From assembly GCA_041394705.1 (NCBI GenBank), contig JAWKHS010000003.1, forward strand, positions 620,001 through 684,000: a DNA stretch of 64,000 nt. The letters run 5' to 3'. Of the stretch, positions 52,035-61,367 are shown in pieces. The number at the start of each line of letters is the position of its first letter. The first letter of the stretch is position 1. The notes under the pieces are model-generated. The model had not been told where the DNA came from. It ran no database searches and worked only from the letters and a program-made list of their open reading frames with translations. The position numbers were made by a program, and so were the translations under genes. The stretch is from Vicinamibacterales bacterium (GTDB lineage: Bacteria; Acidobacteriota; Vicinamibacteria; Vicinamibacterales; UBA2999).

Positions 52035-54476
52035 TCAGGCGCCGTCGCGCATCGCCGCGATCGGATCGACCTGCATCGCGCGCCGGGCCGGCGCGACGGC
52101 CGCGGCCACGGCCACCGCGATCACGACGAGTGACGCCCCAGCCATCGTCGTCGCGTCGCGTGGGGCGACGTCGTAGAGGAGCGACGCCATGAACCGCGTC
52201 AACGCCAGCGCCCCCGCCGTGCCGAGGACGGCGGCCACCGAGGCCATGCCCAGGCACTGCCGGAGCAGCAGGCCGCCGAGATCGACCGGGCGCGCGCCGA
52301 GCGCCGCCCGCACGCCGATCTCGCGGGTCCGGCTGGCCACGGCGTAGGCCATCACGCCGTAGGCGCCGATGGCGGCCAGCGCGAGAGCCACGGCCGCGAA
52401 GAGGCCGAGCAGCCAGGTGTTGAAGCGCCGCGCCGCCAGCGCGGCCGACAGCCGCTCGGAGAAGCGACCCACCCGCGCGATCGGCTGCAGCGGATCGGCC
52501 GCGTGAATGGCCGCCGCCAGCGCCGCTGGCGCCGCGTCCGGACGGTCGGACCAGACGACGAACGACAGCGCGCTCCACCGCTCGATGTTCTGGTGGAGGG
52601 GCAGGAAGAAGGTCGGCTCGGCGGGCGCCTCCGGCGATTCGAACCGCGCGTCGGCCACGACGCCCACCACCTCGTGACGCCGGTCGCTGCCGAACGTGAC
52701 GACGTGTCCGATCGGATCCCGGCCGGCGAAGAAGCGGCTGGCGAACGCCTGATTGACGATGGCGACGGGGGGCCGGTCCACCGTGTCCGTCGCGGTGAAC
52801 GCGCGACCCGCGACGAGGGTCATGCCGGTCGCGCGGAAGTAGTCGGGCGTCACGATCTGGAAATCCGCCGACGGCCGGACGTCAGGCGGGGGCTCGGGGT
52901 CGCCCTCGATCCGGACGCCGCGGTTGGGCAGGCCCGACATCGGCGCGGCGAAGCCGGCCGCGGTCGCGCGGACGCCGTCGGTCCCGGCCAGGGCGTCGAG
53001 CACACGGTCCACGAACCGGAACTTCAGCGCCGGGTCGATGTCGCCGTTGGGGGCGACGGTCCGGATGTAGTCGTTGCGCAGGCTCAGCTCGGCGCCCACG
53101 CGCCCGTCGGTCTGGAAGCCGAGGTCCACGCGCGTGGCGTTCGCGAAGCTGACGAGCAGCAGCGCCGCGCCCACCAGCAGCACTTCCGCCAGGGCCAGTT
53201 CGCCGACGGCCAGGCCGTGGTGCCAGCGGCGCACCGTGCGCGAGCCGGCGACGCCGCGCGCGCCCGGCGTCACACGGGCGCCGTCGCGGGCCGCCTGCCA
53301 GGCCGGCACCAGGCCGAAGACCAGCGTGGTGCCGAGCGTGACCACGCACGCGAACGCCAGGACGACGCCGTCCACCGCCACCTCCCGCAGCCGCGGCAGC
53401 TCGGCCGGCGCGGCCAGCAGCAGCGCGCGGATGCCGGCCACGGCCAGCGCGATGCCGGCGGCGCCGCCGGGAACGGCGATGACGAGGGTCTCGGCCAGGA
53501 ACTGGCGCACGATCCGGCCCTCCGTGGCGCCGAGCGCCAGGCGCGTCGCCAGCTCGTCGCGCCGCGCGGCGGCCTGCCCCAGCAGCAGGTGCGCGACGTT
53601 CGCGCACGCGATGAGCAGCAGCACCGCGACCGCGGCCTGCAGGATCCACACGAGCGACCGCACGCCGCCGACGAGGTCCTCCTGCAAGGGAACGATGCGG
53701 GCGCCGAGGCCGGCGTTGGTCGCCGGATACTCCGTGGCCAGGGCGTCCATCACCGCTGTCAACTGCGCCTGCGCCTGGCCGATGGACACGCCGCGGCGGA
53801 GGCGGCCGACGGCGCGGATGAAGTGTGAGTCCCGGACGCCGGCCAGGCCCTGCGGAAACGCCTCGCTGCGCGGCAGCCCGTCGATGCCGCTGAGCCAGAT
53901 CTCGGCGTCGCGCGTGTTCGGGAGCTCGAGGGGCCCACCCAGCACGCCCACCGTCGTGTAGGCGACGTCGTCCACGGTGAGGATCGTGCCGACGGCCGCC
54001 TGCGGCGAGCCGAAGAGGCGGCGGGCCAGGCCCTCGGTCACCATCGCCGTGGGCGTCGCGCCCGCGGCATCGTCGCCGGCGGCCATCCGCCGGCCCGCGA
54101 TCGGCTGGACGCCGAGCACCCCGAACAGGTTCGCGGAGGCGGCCACGGCGCGCAGGCGCTGGACCTCGCCCACGCCGGACAGGGTGCCGGGCACGTTGCC
54201 GTACGCGGCCATGCCGTCGAACGCGGTCGTGAGCCGGCGCCAGTCAGCGAAGTTGGCCGGCGCGAGGCTGCGGTGATCCTCGTCGCGGCTGGTCTCCCAG
54301 AGGCCCACGAGGCGGTCGGGCTCCGCATAGGGCAGCGGTTGCAGGATGCTGCCGTGCAGCACGGTGAAGATGGCGGTGTTGGCGCCGATCCCCAGCGCGA
54401 GCGACACGATGGCCGCCAGCGCCACGAGCGGCCGTTCGGCCCACTGCCTGATGGCCAGTCGCACGGACGTGATCAC
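52035..54476 (-). CDS. ADOP-family ABC transporter permease (FtsX/MacB type)
   Basis: An 813-residue orphan permease, second of its kind here. Order: first helix (GANTAIFTVLHGSILQPLPY), MacB-like periplasmic domain, first FtsX domain (ELATRLALGATEGRI), a second periplasmic region and a second FtsX domain (EIGVRAALGARPVDL), with the C-terminus PARRAMQVDPIAAMRDG. Unlike the 1841-4477 copy it lacks the long soluble prefix and the PadR partner. GTG start with GGAGG 9 nt upstream. No ATPase gene is near. The substrate is unknown. Confidence 0.9.
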   Translation of the reverse strand: MITSVRLAIRQWAERPLVALAAIVSLALGIGANTAIFTVLHGSILQPLPYAEPDRLVGLWETSRDEDHRSLAPANFADWRRLTTAFDGMAAYGNVPGTLSGVGEVQRLRAVAASANLFGVLGVQPIAGRRMAAGDDAAGATPTAMVTEGLARRLFGSPQAAVGTILTVDDVAYTTVGVLGGPLELPNTRDAEIWLSGIDGLPRSEAFPQGLAGVRDSHFIRAVGRLRRGVSIGQAQAQLTAVMDALATEYPATNAGLGARIVPLQEDLVGGVRSLVWILQAAVAVLLLIACANVAHLLLGQAAARRDELATRLALGATEGRIVRQFLAETLVIAVPGGAAGIALAVAGIRALLLAAPAELPRLREVAVDGVVLAFACVVTLGTTLVFGLVPAWQAARDGARVTPGARGVAGSRTVRRWHHGLAVGELALAEVLLVGAALLLVSFANATRVDLGFQTDGRVGAELSLRNDYIRTVAPNGDIDPALKFRFVDRVLDALAGTDGVRATAAGFAAPMSGLPNRGVRIEGDPEPPPDVRPSADFQIVTPDYFRATGMTLVAGRAFTATDTVDRPPVAIVNQAFASRFFAGRDPIGHVVTFGSDRRHEVVGVVADARFESPEAPAEPTFFLPLHQNIERWSALSFVVWSDRPDAAPAALAAAIHAADPLQPIARVGRFSERLSAALAARRFNTWLLGLFAAVALALAAIGAYGVMAYAVASRTREIGVRAALGARPVDLGGLLLRQCLGMASVAAVLGTAGALALTRFMASLLYDVAPRDATTMAGASLVVIAVAVAAAVAPARRAMQVDPIAAMRDGA

Positions 54477-54615
54477 GTCGTCTGCCCTCCGGACGGCCCG
54501 GGCACGGGCCGTTCCTCCGCTCAGACGGTGCGAGGCTCCAACCGGTTAGGCCGCGCGCCGACGGGCCGTGCCGGACGGCCCCTCGCCCGCGGCTCATGCA
54601 CCCTGGTCCGTGGGG

Positions 54616-54621
54616 CAGAAT
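54616..54621 (+). promoter_or_regulatory. -10-like box of the amidase gene
   Basis: CAGAAT ends 8 nt before the ATG at 54630 with no Shine-Dalgarno, again suggesting a leaderless message. The first base differs from the TANNNT pattern, so this is weaker. Confidence 0.35.
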
Positions 54622-54629
54622 GCGTCTCG

Positions 54630-56072
54630 ATGACCCGCGACTCATCGGAACCCGCCACCTACGACCGGGGACTGCCGCCGGCGCCCGATCTCCTGACCCG
54701 CGACGCCCGGACGCTGGCCCGCCTCGTGGCGGCCGGCGAGATCTCCGCCCTCGAGCTGGTCGATCTCCATCTCGCGCGCATCGCCGAGGTGGACGGCGCG
54801 CTCGGCGCGTTCGTGGACGTCGCGGCCGACGCGGCTCGGGAGGAGGCTCGCCGCCAGGACGAGGGCGCCGCCCGCGGCGAGGCGCGCGGCCCGCTCGGCG
54901 GCGTGCCCGTCACGGTGAAAAGCGCCATCGAGGTGGCCGGCCTGCGCTGCGAGACCGGGAGTCCCGCCCGTGCTGGTGTCACGGCGACCGGCGACGCGGT
55001 GGTGGTCCAGCGGCTGCGCGCGGCGGGCGCGATCGTGCTCGGCACGACCAACGTCGCCGAGATGCTCATGGGCTACGAGACCGTGAACCCGCTGCACGGG
55101 CGCACGAGCCATCCGCTGGACCTCTCCCGCACGCCCGGGGGATCGAGCGGCGGGGAGTCGGCGGCCATCGCCGCGGGCTGCTCGGCGGCCGGCATCGGCA
55201 GCGACGGCGGCGGGTCGATCCGGGTGCCCGCGCACTTCACGGGGCTCTGCGGCCTGAAGCCGACGCCGGGACGCATCCCGGCCACCGGCCACCAGCCGCC
55301 GTGCCTCGGGCCCTTCGCGCTCATCGGCGTCGTGGGTCCGATCGCGCGCACGATTGGCGATCTCCAACTGCTCGACAGCGTGCTCGCGGGCTGGGATGCC
55401 GGGGATCCCCTCGGGGCGACCGGCCAGGCGATGCCGTTCGCCGCCGAGGCCACGGCGTGGTGGTGCGACAGCCATCCCGAGGCACCGACCACCCCAGAAA
55501 CCCGTCGTGCCATCGCCGCCGCCGTCGACGGGCTCGCCGCCGCGGGCTGGGCGACCCAGGCCCGCGTGCCGGCGGGGCTCGACGACGCGGTGACGCTCTG
55601 GAACGTGGTCTTCGGCGACGTCGGCGAACTGCTGCTGGCCGGCGCGTATGGCGAGGGCGTGCGTGGGCTCCCGATTCCCGGAGCCCTGCACCTGGAGCGC
55701 GGGCCGCGACGGTCGCTCACGGCGCTCGAGCTCGCGACGACGCTCATCGCGCGCGACGAGCTGCGCGCGTCGGTGTCACGCCAGCTCGGCGGGCGGCTGC
55801 TCCTGTCGCCCGTCAGCATCGGCCCGGCGTTCCGCCATGACGAGCGTGTCTGGGTAGTGAACGGCCGCGAGGTGGGGTATCTGGAGGCCACGCGCTACAC
55901 CCAGTGGGGCAACCTCCTCGGGCTGCCCGCGGCGGTGGTGCCGGCGGGACGGAGCGCGGAGGGCCTGCCGATTGGCGTGCAGGTGGCGGGCGCGCCGTTC
56001 ATGGATGCCCACGTGCTGGCGTGCGCGGCCGTCATCGAGCGGCACATCGGCGACTGGCGCACGCGGGGGTAG
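54630..56072 (+). CDS. Amidase signature family hydrolase
   Basis: A 480-residue amidase of the GatA/AmiE type. The Ser-cisSer-Lys triad is visible: K97 (VPVTVKSAIE), the serine pair 172-173 in PGGSSGGES, and the nucleophile S196 in GSDGGGSIRVP. The N-terminal ALELVDLHLARIAEVD is typical. It hydrolyses an amide to acid plus ammonia; without GatB and GatC beside it, it is probably a free-standing amidase rather than GatA. No signal peptide. The downstream gene encodes an MBL hydrolase on the same strand after 119 nt. Confidence 0.9.
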   Translation: MTRDSSEPATYDRGLPPAPDLLTRDARTLARLVAAGEISALELVDLHLARIAEVDGALGAFVDVAADAAREEARRQDEGAARGEARGPLGGVPVTVKSAIEVAGLRCETGSPARAGVTATGDAVVVQRLRAAGAIVLGTTNVAEMLMGYETVNPLHGRTSHPLDLSRTPGGSSGGESAAIAAGCSAAGIGSDGGGSIRVPAHFTGLCGLKPTPGRIPATGHQPPCLGPFALIGVVGPIARTIGDLQLLDSVLAGWDAGDPLGATGQAMPFAAEATAWWCDSHPEAPTTPETRRAIAAAVDGLAAAGWATQARVPAGLDDAVTLWNVVFGDVGELLLAGAYGEGVRGLPIPGALHLERGPRRSLTALELATTLIARDELRASVSRQLGGRLLLSPVSIGPAFRHDERVWVVNGREVGYLEATRYTQWGNLLGLPAAVVPAGRSAEGLPIGVQVAGAPFMDAHVLACAAVIERHIGDWRTRG

Positions 56073-56191
56073 GTCTTGCGGCGGACCGGGGCCTCCGACG
56101 GTTGCCACGCCGGCGGCGATCCCGGGACATAATCCCGCAGTCGCACGGGCGGTGCTCCGGAGGGCCGCCCGCACACGAAAGAGGGGACCGC

Positions 56192-57106
56192 ATGCCGTGG
56201 ACACGTCGCAACTTCGTGAAGACCTCCGCGCTGGCGCTGCCGGCGGCCGCCGCGCCTTCGGCGGCGCGCGCGCAGCAGGGGGCGGCGCCTCCACCGTCGC
56301 CGGCGATCTTCACGCCGCTCCGTCGCAACGTGGGCATCTTCAACCAGCGCGGCGGCACCATCGGCTGGCTCGTCAGCAAGGACGGCCTGCTGGTGGTGGA
56401 CAGCCAGTTCGCCGACACGGCGCCGAACCTCCTCGCCGGGCTCAAGGAACGGAGCCCGCGCCAGATCGACGTCCTCGTGAACAGCCATCACCATCCCGAT
56501 CACACGGGCGGGAACGGCGTGCTGAGGCCGGCCGCGAAGCAGATCGTGGCCCACGAGCGCTCCAAGGAGAACCAGCGCGTGGCCGCCGAGCGCGCGAAGG
56601 CACAGGTCACGCTGCCGGACGCCACGTTCACGAAGACGTGGAGCGTCACGCTGGGCGACGAGACCATCCGCGCGACCCACTGGGGGCCCGCGCACACGGG
56701 CGGCGATGCCTCCATCCATTTCGAACAGGCCAACGTCGTCCACCTGGGCGATCTGCTGAACAACCGGGGGTATCCGAACGTGGACGCGCCCGCCGGCGCC
56801 TCCGTGCACGGCTGGATCACGGTCCTGGAGCAGATGGCCCCGCACTATCCGGCGGACGCCTTGTACGTTTACGGGCACGCCGAGGCGGGCTACCCGTTCA
56901 TCGGCACCCGGCCGGACCTGCTCTACCAGCGCGACTACTTCACGGCCGTGATCGACTACGCCCGGCGCGCCCGGAAGGAGGGCCGTCCCAAGGACGCCCT
57001 CGCCAAGGTGGACACGCTCGCGGGGTTCGAGCACTTCGGCGGCCAGAAGCCCCGCCTGGGCCTGGCCCTGACCATCGCCTACGACGAACTCGCGACGATG
57101 GGGTGA
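56192..57106 (+). CDS. Tat-exported metallo-beta-lactamase-fold hydrolase
   Basis: A 304-residue MBL-fold protein. The leader TRRNFVKTSALALPAAAAPS is a twin-arginine signal, so the folded enzyme would work outside the cytosol. The metal motif HHHPDH (HxHxDH) is at 99-104 after LVNS, with later ligands in GPAHTGGDA and VVHLGDLL, and a last His in YGHAEAGYP. This is the normal binuclear Zn layout. A GAGG-type ribosome site precedes the ATG. It could hydrolyse a lactone, thioester or peptide; the sequence does not decide. Confidence 0.88.
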   Translation: MPWTRRNFVKTSALALPAAAAPSAARAQQGAAPPPSPAIFTPLRRNVGIFNQRGGTIGWLVSKDGLLVVDSQFADTAPNLLAGLKERSPRQIDVLVNSHHHPDHTGGNGVLRPAAKQIVAHERSKENQRVAAERAKAQVTLPDATFTKTWSVTLGDETIRATHWGPAHTGGDASIHFEQANVVHLGDLLNNRGYPNVDAPAGASVHGWITVLEQMAPHYPADALYVYGHAEAGYPFIGTRPDLLYQRDYFTAVIDYARRARKEGRPKDALAKVDTLAGFEHFGGQKPRLGLALTIAYDELATMG

Positions 57107-57146
57107 CGTCCCTCGTGCGCCTCACGCACGTGGCGGGCGAGGGCGG

Positions 57147-57614
57147 ATGGCCGAGGCTCCCGAGCTGACGATCCGCGCCGGCGGGCGCGTGGACCTCGCG
57201 GCCGTGGTGCGGCTGCTGGCCGACGACGCCCTCGGGGCCGCGCGCGAGATCGCCGGCGACGACGTCGCGCCCGCGTACCTCGACGCGTTCGACGCGATGC
57301 AGGCCCAGGGCGGCAACCTGCTGCTCGTGGCGGAGATGGACGGCATGGTCGTCGGCTGCCTGCAGCTCACGATCATTCCGGGTCTTAGCCGCGCCGGAGC
57401 CCTTCGCGCGCAGATCGAGGGCGTGCGCGTGGCCGCCGCCCATCGCGGCCGTGGCGTCGGCGAGCGCCTGATCGAGGCGGCGCTGGACCGCGCCCGCGCC
57501 GCCGGCTGCCAGCTCGCGCAGCTCACGTCCGACGTGTCGCGCGTGGACGCGCAGCGCTTCTACGAACGCCTCGGCTTCCGACCCACGCACGTCGGCTTCA
57601 AGCGTCCGCTGTGA
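57147..57614 (+). CDS. GNAT-family N-acetyltransferase
   Basis: A 155-residue GCN5-related acetyltransferase. The acetyl-CoA loop is HRGRGVGERLIEAALDRA (R-G-x-G-x-G type), preceded by the beta strand IEGVRVAA. The substrate side includes LLLVAEMDGMVVGCLQLTI. The C-terminus DAQRFYERLGFRPTHVGFK is the classical last part. It transfers acetyl to an amine of a small molecule or protein. Located between the MBL and GntP genes; the substrate is unknown. Confidence 0.9.
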   Translation: MAEAPELTIRAGGRVDLAAVVRLLADDALGAAREIAGDDVAPAYLDAFDAMQAQGGNLLLVAEMDGMVVGCLQLTIIPGLSRAGALRAQIEGVRVAAAHRGRGVGERLIEAALDRARAAGCQLAQLTSDVSRVDAQRFYERLGFRPTHVGFKRPL

Positions 57615-57684
57615 GGCGGGCGGCCCGCCCCGGACGCGCGTGCGCGCTTGCGCTCGAGGGGCTTCTCGGCGATGCTTCCCGCGC

Positions 57685-59070
57685 ATGATCGGCGTCCTCG
57701 GCATCCTCCTGTCCCTCGGTCTGCTGATGTACGCGGCGTACCGGGGCTTCAACGTCCTGCTCGTCGCGCCTCTGCTGGCCCTGCTCGCCGCCCTGATCGG
57801 CGGCGAGACGCGCCTGCTCGCGGTCCTGACGCAGGTGTACATGCGCAGCCTCGGCGGCTTCGTGACCGGCTACTTCGCGCTTTTCATGCTCGGCGCGATC
57901 CTGGGCCGGCTGATGACCGACTCGGGGTCGGCGTCCGCCATCGCCCGGTGGATCGTCGGGCATCTCGGCGCCCGGCAGGCCGTGCTCTCGATCGTGCTGG
58001 CGTGCGCGATCCTGACCTACGGCGGGGTCTCCGTCCTGGTCGTCATCTTCGCGGCCTACCCGGTGGCCACGGCGCTGTTCCGCGACTCGCACACGCCCAA
58101 GCGGTTCATTCCCGCGGCCGTGCTCCTGGGCGGCGCGACGTTCACGCTGAGCGGCATCCCCGGGACTCCCTCCATCCAGAACGCCATTCCCATCGCCTTC
58201 TTCGGCACCGATGCCTTCGCGGCCCCCGGCGTCGGCACTATCGGCGGGCTCGTGATGTTCCTCTTCGGAGCCTGGTGGCTCCACCGGCGGACCCGGCAGG
58301 CGGCCGCGGCCGGCGAGGGCTACGGCACGCACCCGGCGGACGCGCTGGAGCAGCAGGCGGCGACGGCAGAGCCGCCGCTCCTGCTGGCCCTGCTCCCGCT
58401 GATGATGGTGCTCGTCGGCAACGTCGCCATGACGTGGTGGATCATCCCCGTGATGGATCTCGGGTACCTGAAGGAGGCGAAGTTCGGAAGCGTCGGGCCC
58501 AACGACGTCCGCGGGCTCTGGGCCCTGGTCACGGCGCTCGGTCTGGCCAACGTGACGGCGCTCGTCCTGCACTGGCCGCGCTGGCAGGACCTGCGCCGGT
58601 CGCTCAACGAGGGCACGTACGCCTCGATGCTGCCGATCTTCAACACCGCGTCCGAGATCGCCTACGGCGCCGTCATCGCGTCGTTGGCGGGCTTCGCCAC
58701 CGTGCAGGTCGCGCTCGGCGCGCTCACGTCGAACGTGCTCGTCAACGAGGCGATTGCCGTGAACATCATGGCGGGCCTCACCGGATCGGCCGCCGGCGGC
58801 CTGGGCCTCGCGCTCGGCATGCTCGCCAAGACCTACACGGCCGCCGCCGCGGCGGCCGGCATCAGCCCGGAGCTCCTGCACCGCGTGGCGGCCATCGCGT
58901 GCGGCGGGCTCGACTCGCTCCCGCACAACGGCGCCGTCATCACCATGCTCGGCATCTGCCGCCTGACGCACCGCGAGGCCTACTACGACATGTTCATGGT
59001 GTCGGTGGTCGGCCCGCTGTTCGCCATCGTGGCGGTGCTGGTGGTCGGCTCGGCCTTCGGATCGTTCTGA
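57685..59070 (+). CDS. GntP-family permease
   Basis: A 461-residue membrane protein with about 12 hydrophobic segments. It matches the gluconate:H+ symporter (GntP/ArsB-like ion transporter) family. Segments include NVLLVAPLLALLAALIGG, FMLGAILGRLMTDSGSASAI, LSGIPGTPSIQNAIPIAFFG and GLDSLPHNGAVITMLGICR, the last being a typical GntP helix. It would import a sugar acid or another carboxylate. No catabolic gene for gluconate is adjacent. The ATG is the first start fitting the first membrane helix. Confidence 0.88.
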   Translation: MIGVLGILLSLGLLMYAAYRGFNVLLVAPLLALLAALIGGETRLLAVLTQVYMRSLGGFVTGYFALFMLGAILGRLMTDSGSASAIARWIVGHLGARQAVLSIVLACAILTYGGVSVLVVIFAAYPVATALFRDSHTPKRFIPAAVLLGGATFTLSGIPGTPSIQNAIPIAFFGTDAFAAPGVGTIGGLVMFLFGAWWLHRRTRQAAAAGEGYGTHPADALEQQAATAEPPLLLALLPLMMVLVGNVAMTWWIIPVMDLGYLKEAKFGSVGPNDVRGLWALVTALGLANVTALVLHWPRWQDLRRSLNEGTYASMLPIFNTASEIAYGAVIASLAGFATVQVALGALTSNVLVNEAIAVNIMAGLTGSAAGGLGLALGMLAKTYTAAAAAAGISPELLHRVAAIACGGLDSLPHNGAVITMLGICRLTHREAYYDMFMVSVVGPLFAIVAVLVVGSAFGSF

Positions 59071-59153
59071 GCCGGGCGGCGAGGCGCGCGACCACGGCCG
59101 GACCTCTTGGAGCCAGGTTCCGGCAGCAGCCGGCGCTCCGTCGCGCGCTGGTC

Positions 59154-61187
59154 CTACGACCGTCGGCCGCGCGCGCGCGCCCTCGCAGGCTGGCGCGTTC
59201 GCCGCTTGACCGGCACCGCGTCCGAACGTGACAGCGCGGCGATGATCGCCGCTGCATAGTCTTCGGCGCCTCGCGGATTCGGATGGCCCGCGGACGCGCG
59301 GTGGCACACTTCCCTGCGGAGTAGGTCCTTCTCGCAACGGTCGCACGCGAGCCGGCGCTGGCGGGCCACGGGATCCTGCGGCGACAGGTCCACGTTGATG
59401 CCGAAGAGCCGCGCATCTGGTGCGAGTGCGGCCTGTTCGTCGGTGAAGCCGGGATCGACGAGCACGCAGCGCCCGGCCGCGCCGCCGTTTGCGGCCTGCA
59501 CGGCCCGCCGGATCGCCTGCGCGGACGCCTGATGGAACACCCGGCAGTTGTCGACGATCTTGTCCCACACGGAGAAGGTGGCCGCGGCCCCACCGGTCGC
59601 GAAGGGCAGCGCCATCGGAGCACCGAGGGCCGCCACGAACTGTGGGCCCTCGCCGAACCGGCTCAGCGGACTGAGGATGGGGTAGTAGGCGAGCACGGCG
59701 AGCCGCGCGGCCGGGAACCGCGTCAGCGCGGCCATCAGGAGCACGAGGAGGTCGTCGCCGCAGGCCCGCGCGGTCTTGTCCGCCAATGTGGTCGTGCTGG
59801 TCAGGGGATTCAGGATGACGCGGATGTCCACGTCGTTGATCCCGCCGTTGACGATGACGAGGTCGGTCGCTCGGGCCTCGGCGGCGTCGAAGGCAGCCAC
59901 TTGCTGCAGGATCGTGGGCCGTCCCTTCGGCACCTCGCCGTCGCACACCGAGGCGGTGCTGCTCGTGCCCACCCCGATGACGGCGCCCGAGTGGGCGACG
60001 AGCGTCGTCGCCGGCCGCGGCCCGACGGTGGCGTAGGCGTTGGCCACCAGTTCGTGCATCTTTTGCGCTCGCAGCAGGCCCTGCCCCCAGGGCACCGAGT
60101 CGCCCACGACGGCAATGCGCGCGGGGCCGCGGGCGCCGGCCGGTGCGATGGCGGCGGGCGCGGTGGGATGCGCCGTCGGCGCGGCAACGGCGGCAGCGGC
60201 GATGATGCGGGCCGTCACGACGCCGACCGGCTGCCGCGGATCCAGACCGTACCCGAGCACGGCGTCGGCGAAGCGCTGGCGCAGACTCTCGTGGATGTCG
60301 ATCGGGTGCGTCTCGTGCTTCGTCAGGAAATTGCGGATGAACTCGAAGGTGTGGCCGAGGAGGGTCCCGTCCTCGTCGATGTCCGCGTCCACGACGAACG
60401 CCGCGGCCCCGCGGTACGTGACCTTGGCCACGGTCAGCTGGATGTTCGCCTTGCTGTCGCCGCTCTTGATGCTGGCCATGTCGCCGACCTGCTCGACGCC
60501 CACGAGGGCTTCCACGCGGTGACGATGGTTTTCGGCGTTGGACCTGGAGTACCCGCCGGCACCCTTCCTGGCCAGGCGCGCGACGTGGTCGAAGAACGAC
60601 GCCCGGACCAGACCGAAGATACGGTCCTGCTGCGCCTGCAGCAACTCGGTGATGCCGCCCTGCCATACGCCGCTCCCACCCGGGATGGCCTCGGTCCGCA
60701 GGCGCGAGCAGAGGTTGAGCAGGCACATCTTGGCCAGGGCGCTCGACTCGTCACTCCCGTCCACGGCGTCGTAGCGGGCTCCGACGAACTGCCCCGGCTC
60801 GGACACCCGTCCCACCTGAAACCGCTTCGAATCTTCGAGGAGCGTCTTCAGCCCGGCGAACTCCGCAGGCAGCGCGCTCCACGCATCGAAGGCGGGCTGC
60901 CATTCCCGCGGGCGTCGCGCGAGGACCACGGGATGGAGTGACAGCCGGCCGGCTGTTGGACTGCCGACCACGCCGGCGTCGCGATACCGGCTCGGCGAGA
61001 TCCGGATGGTGAGGCCGCTGCCGCCCGGCGCCTCCACCGGGACGACCAGCGGCATGCCCCGGGCCTCGACGGTCGTGTTCCGCGTGGTCGGCGCGGTGGT
61101 GGACTGCAGCCGGAAGGTGACGGCGGGATCGACAATGTCGAACCCGTCCACGTCCAGCAGGCGCGTCTGAAGTGTCACCGTTGCCAT
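59154..61187 (-). CDS. Long SGNH/GDSL hydrolase with a novel N-terminal region
   Basis: A 677-residue protein. The C-terminal part (from about 350) is an SGNH hydrolase: block I VVGDSVPWGQG with the nucleophile Ser, the Asn block VNGGINDVD, and the catalytic His in GHPNPRGAEDYA. The N-terminal 330 residues are not recognised: a beta-rich start (VTLQTRLLDVDGFDIVDPAV) and a charged helical stretch (HTFEFIRNFLTKHETHPIDI). An Ala/Pro-rich linker (about 320-350) joins the halves. There is no signal peptide. AGGAGG lies 12 nt before the ATG. Cysteines cluster in the last third (CDRCEK, REVCHRA). The substrate is unknown. Confidence 0.75.
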   Translation of the reverse strand: MATVTLQTRLLDVDGFDIVDPAVTFRLQSTTAPTTRNTTVEARGMPLVVPVEAPGGSGLTIRISPSRYRDAGVVGSPTAGRLSLHPVVLARRPREWQPAFDAWSALPAEFAGLKTLLEDSKRFQVGRVSEPGQFVGARYDAVDGSDESSALAKMCLLNLCSRLRTEAIPGGSGVWQGGITELLQAQQDRIFGLVRASFFDHVARLARKGAGGYSRSNAENHRHRVEALVGVEQVGDMASIKSGDSKANIQLTVAKVTYRGAAAFVVDADIDEDGTLLGHTFEFIRNFLTKHETHPIDIHESLRQRFADAVLGYGLDPRQPVGVVTARIIAAAAVAAPTAHPTAPAAIAPAGARGPARIAVVGDSVPWGQGLLRAQKMHELVANAYATVGPRPATTLVAHSGAVIGVGTSSTASVCDGEVPKGRPTILQQVAAFDAAEARATDLVIVNGGINDVDIRVILNPLTSTTTLADKTARACGDDLLVLLMAALTRFPAARLAVLAYYPILSPLSRFGEGPQFVAALGAPMALPFATGGAAATFSVWDKIVDNCRVFHQASAQAIRRAVQAANGGAAGRCVLVDPGFTDEQAALAPDARLFGINVDLSPQDPVARQRRLACDRCEKDLLRREVCHRASAGHPNPRGAEDYAAAIIAALSRSDAVPVKRRTRQPARARARGRRS

Positions 61188-61367
61188 GGCTGGCCCTGCC
61201 TCCTGCGTTCCGAGTCGCGGTCGATGCCCGACGGACGGCGTGCCCTGCTGCGAGCCGTGAGGCCACGAGCCCCACGGGCCGCCAGCCGTGTAACCAGACG
61301 GACCGTCCTCGCACTTTCCGCTCGATGGCCCCCTTGACGCCGTGAACTCGGTGCGCGGGCCGGCGGT

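Noticed and set aside
54630..56072. gatA, the glutamyl-tRNA amidotransferase subunit A
   Set aside because: The amidase triad is shared by many enzymes; no gatB or gatC is adjacent, and the N-terminal part differs, so the specific name is not supported.
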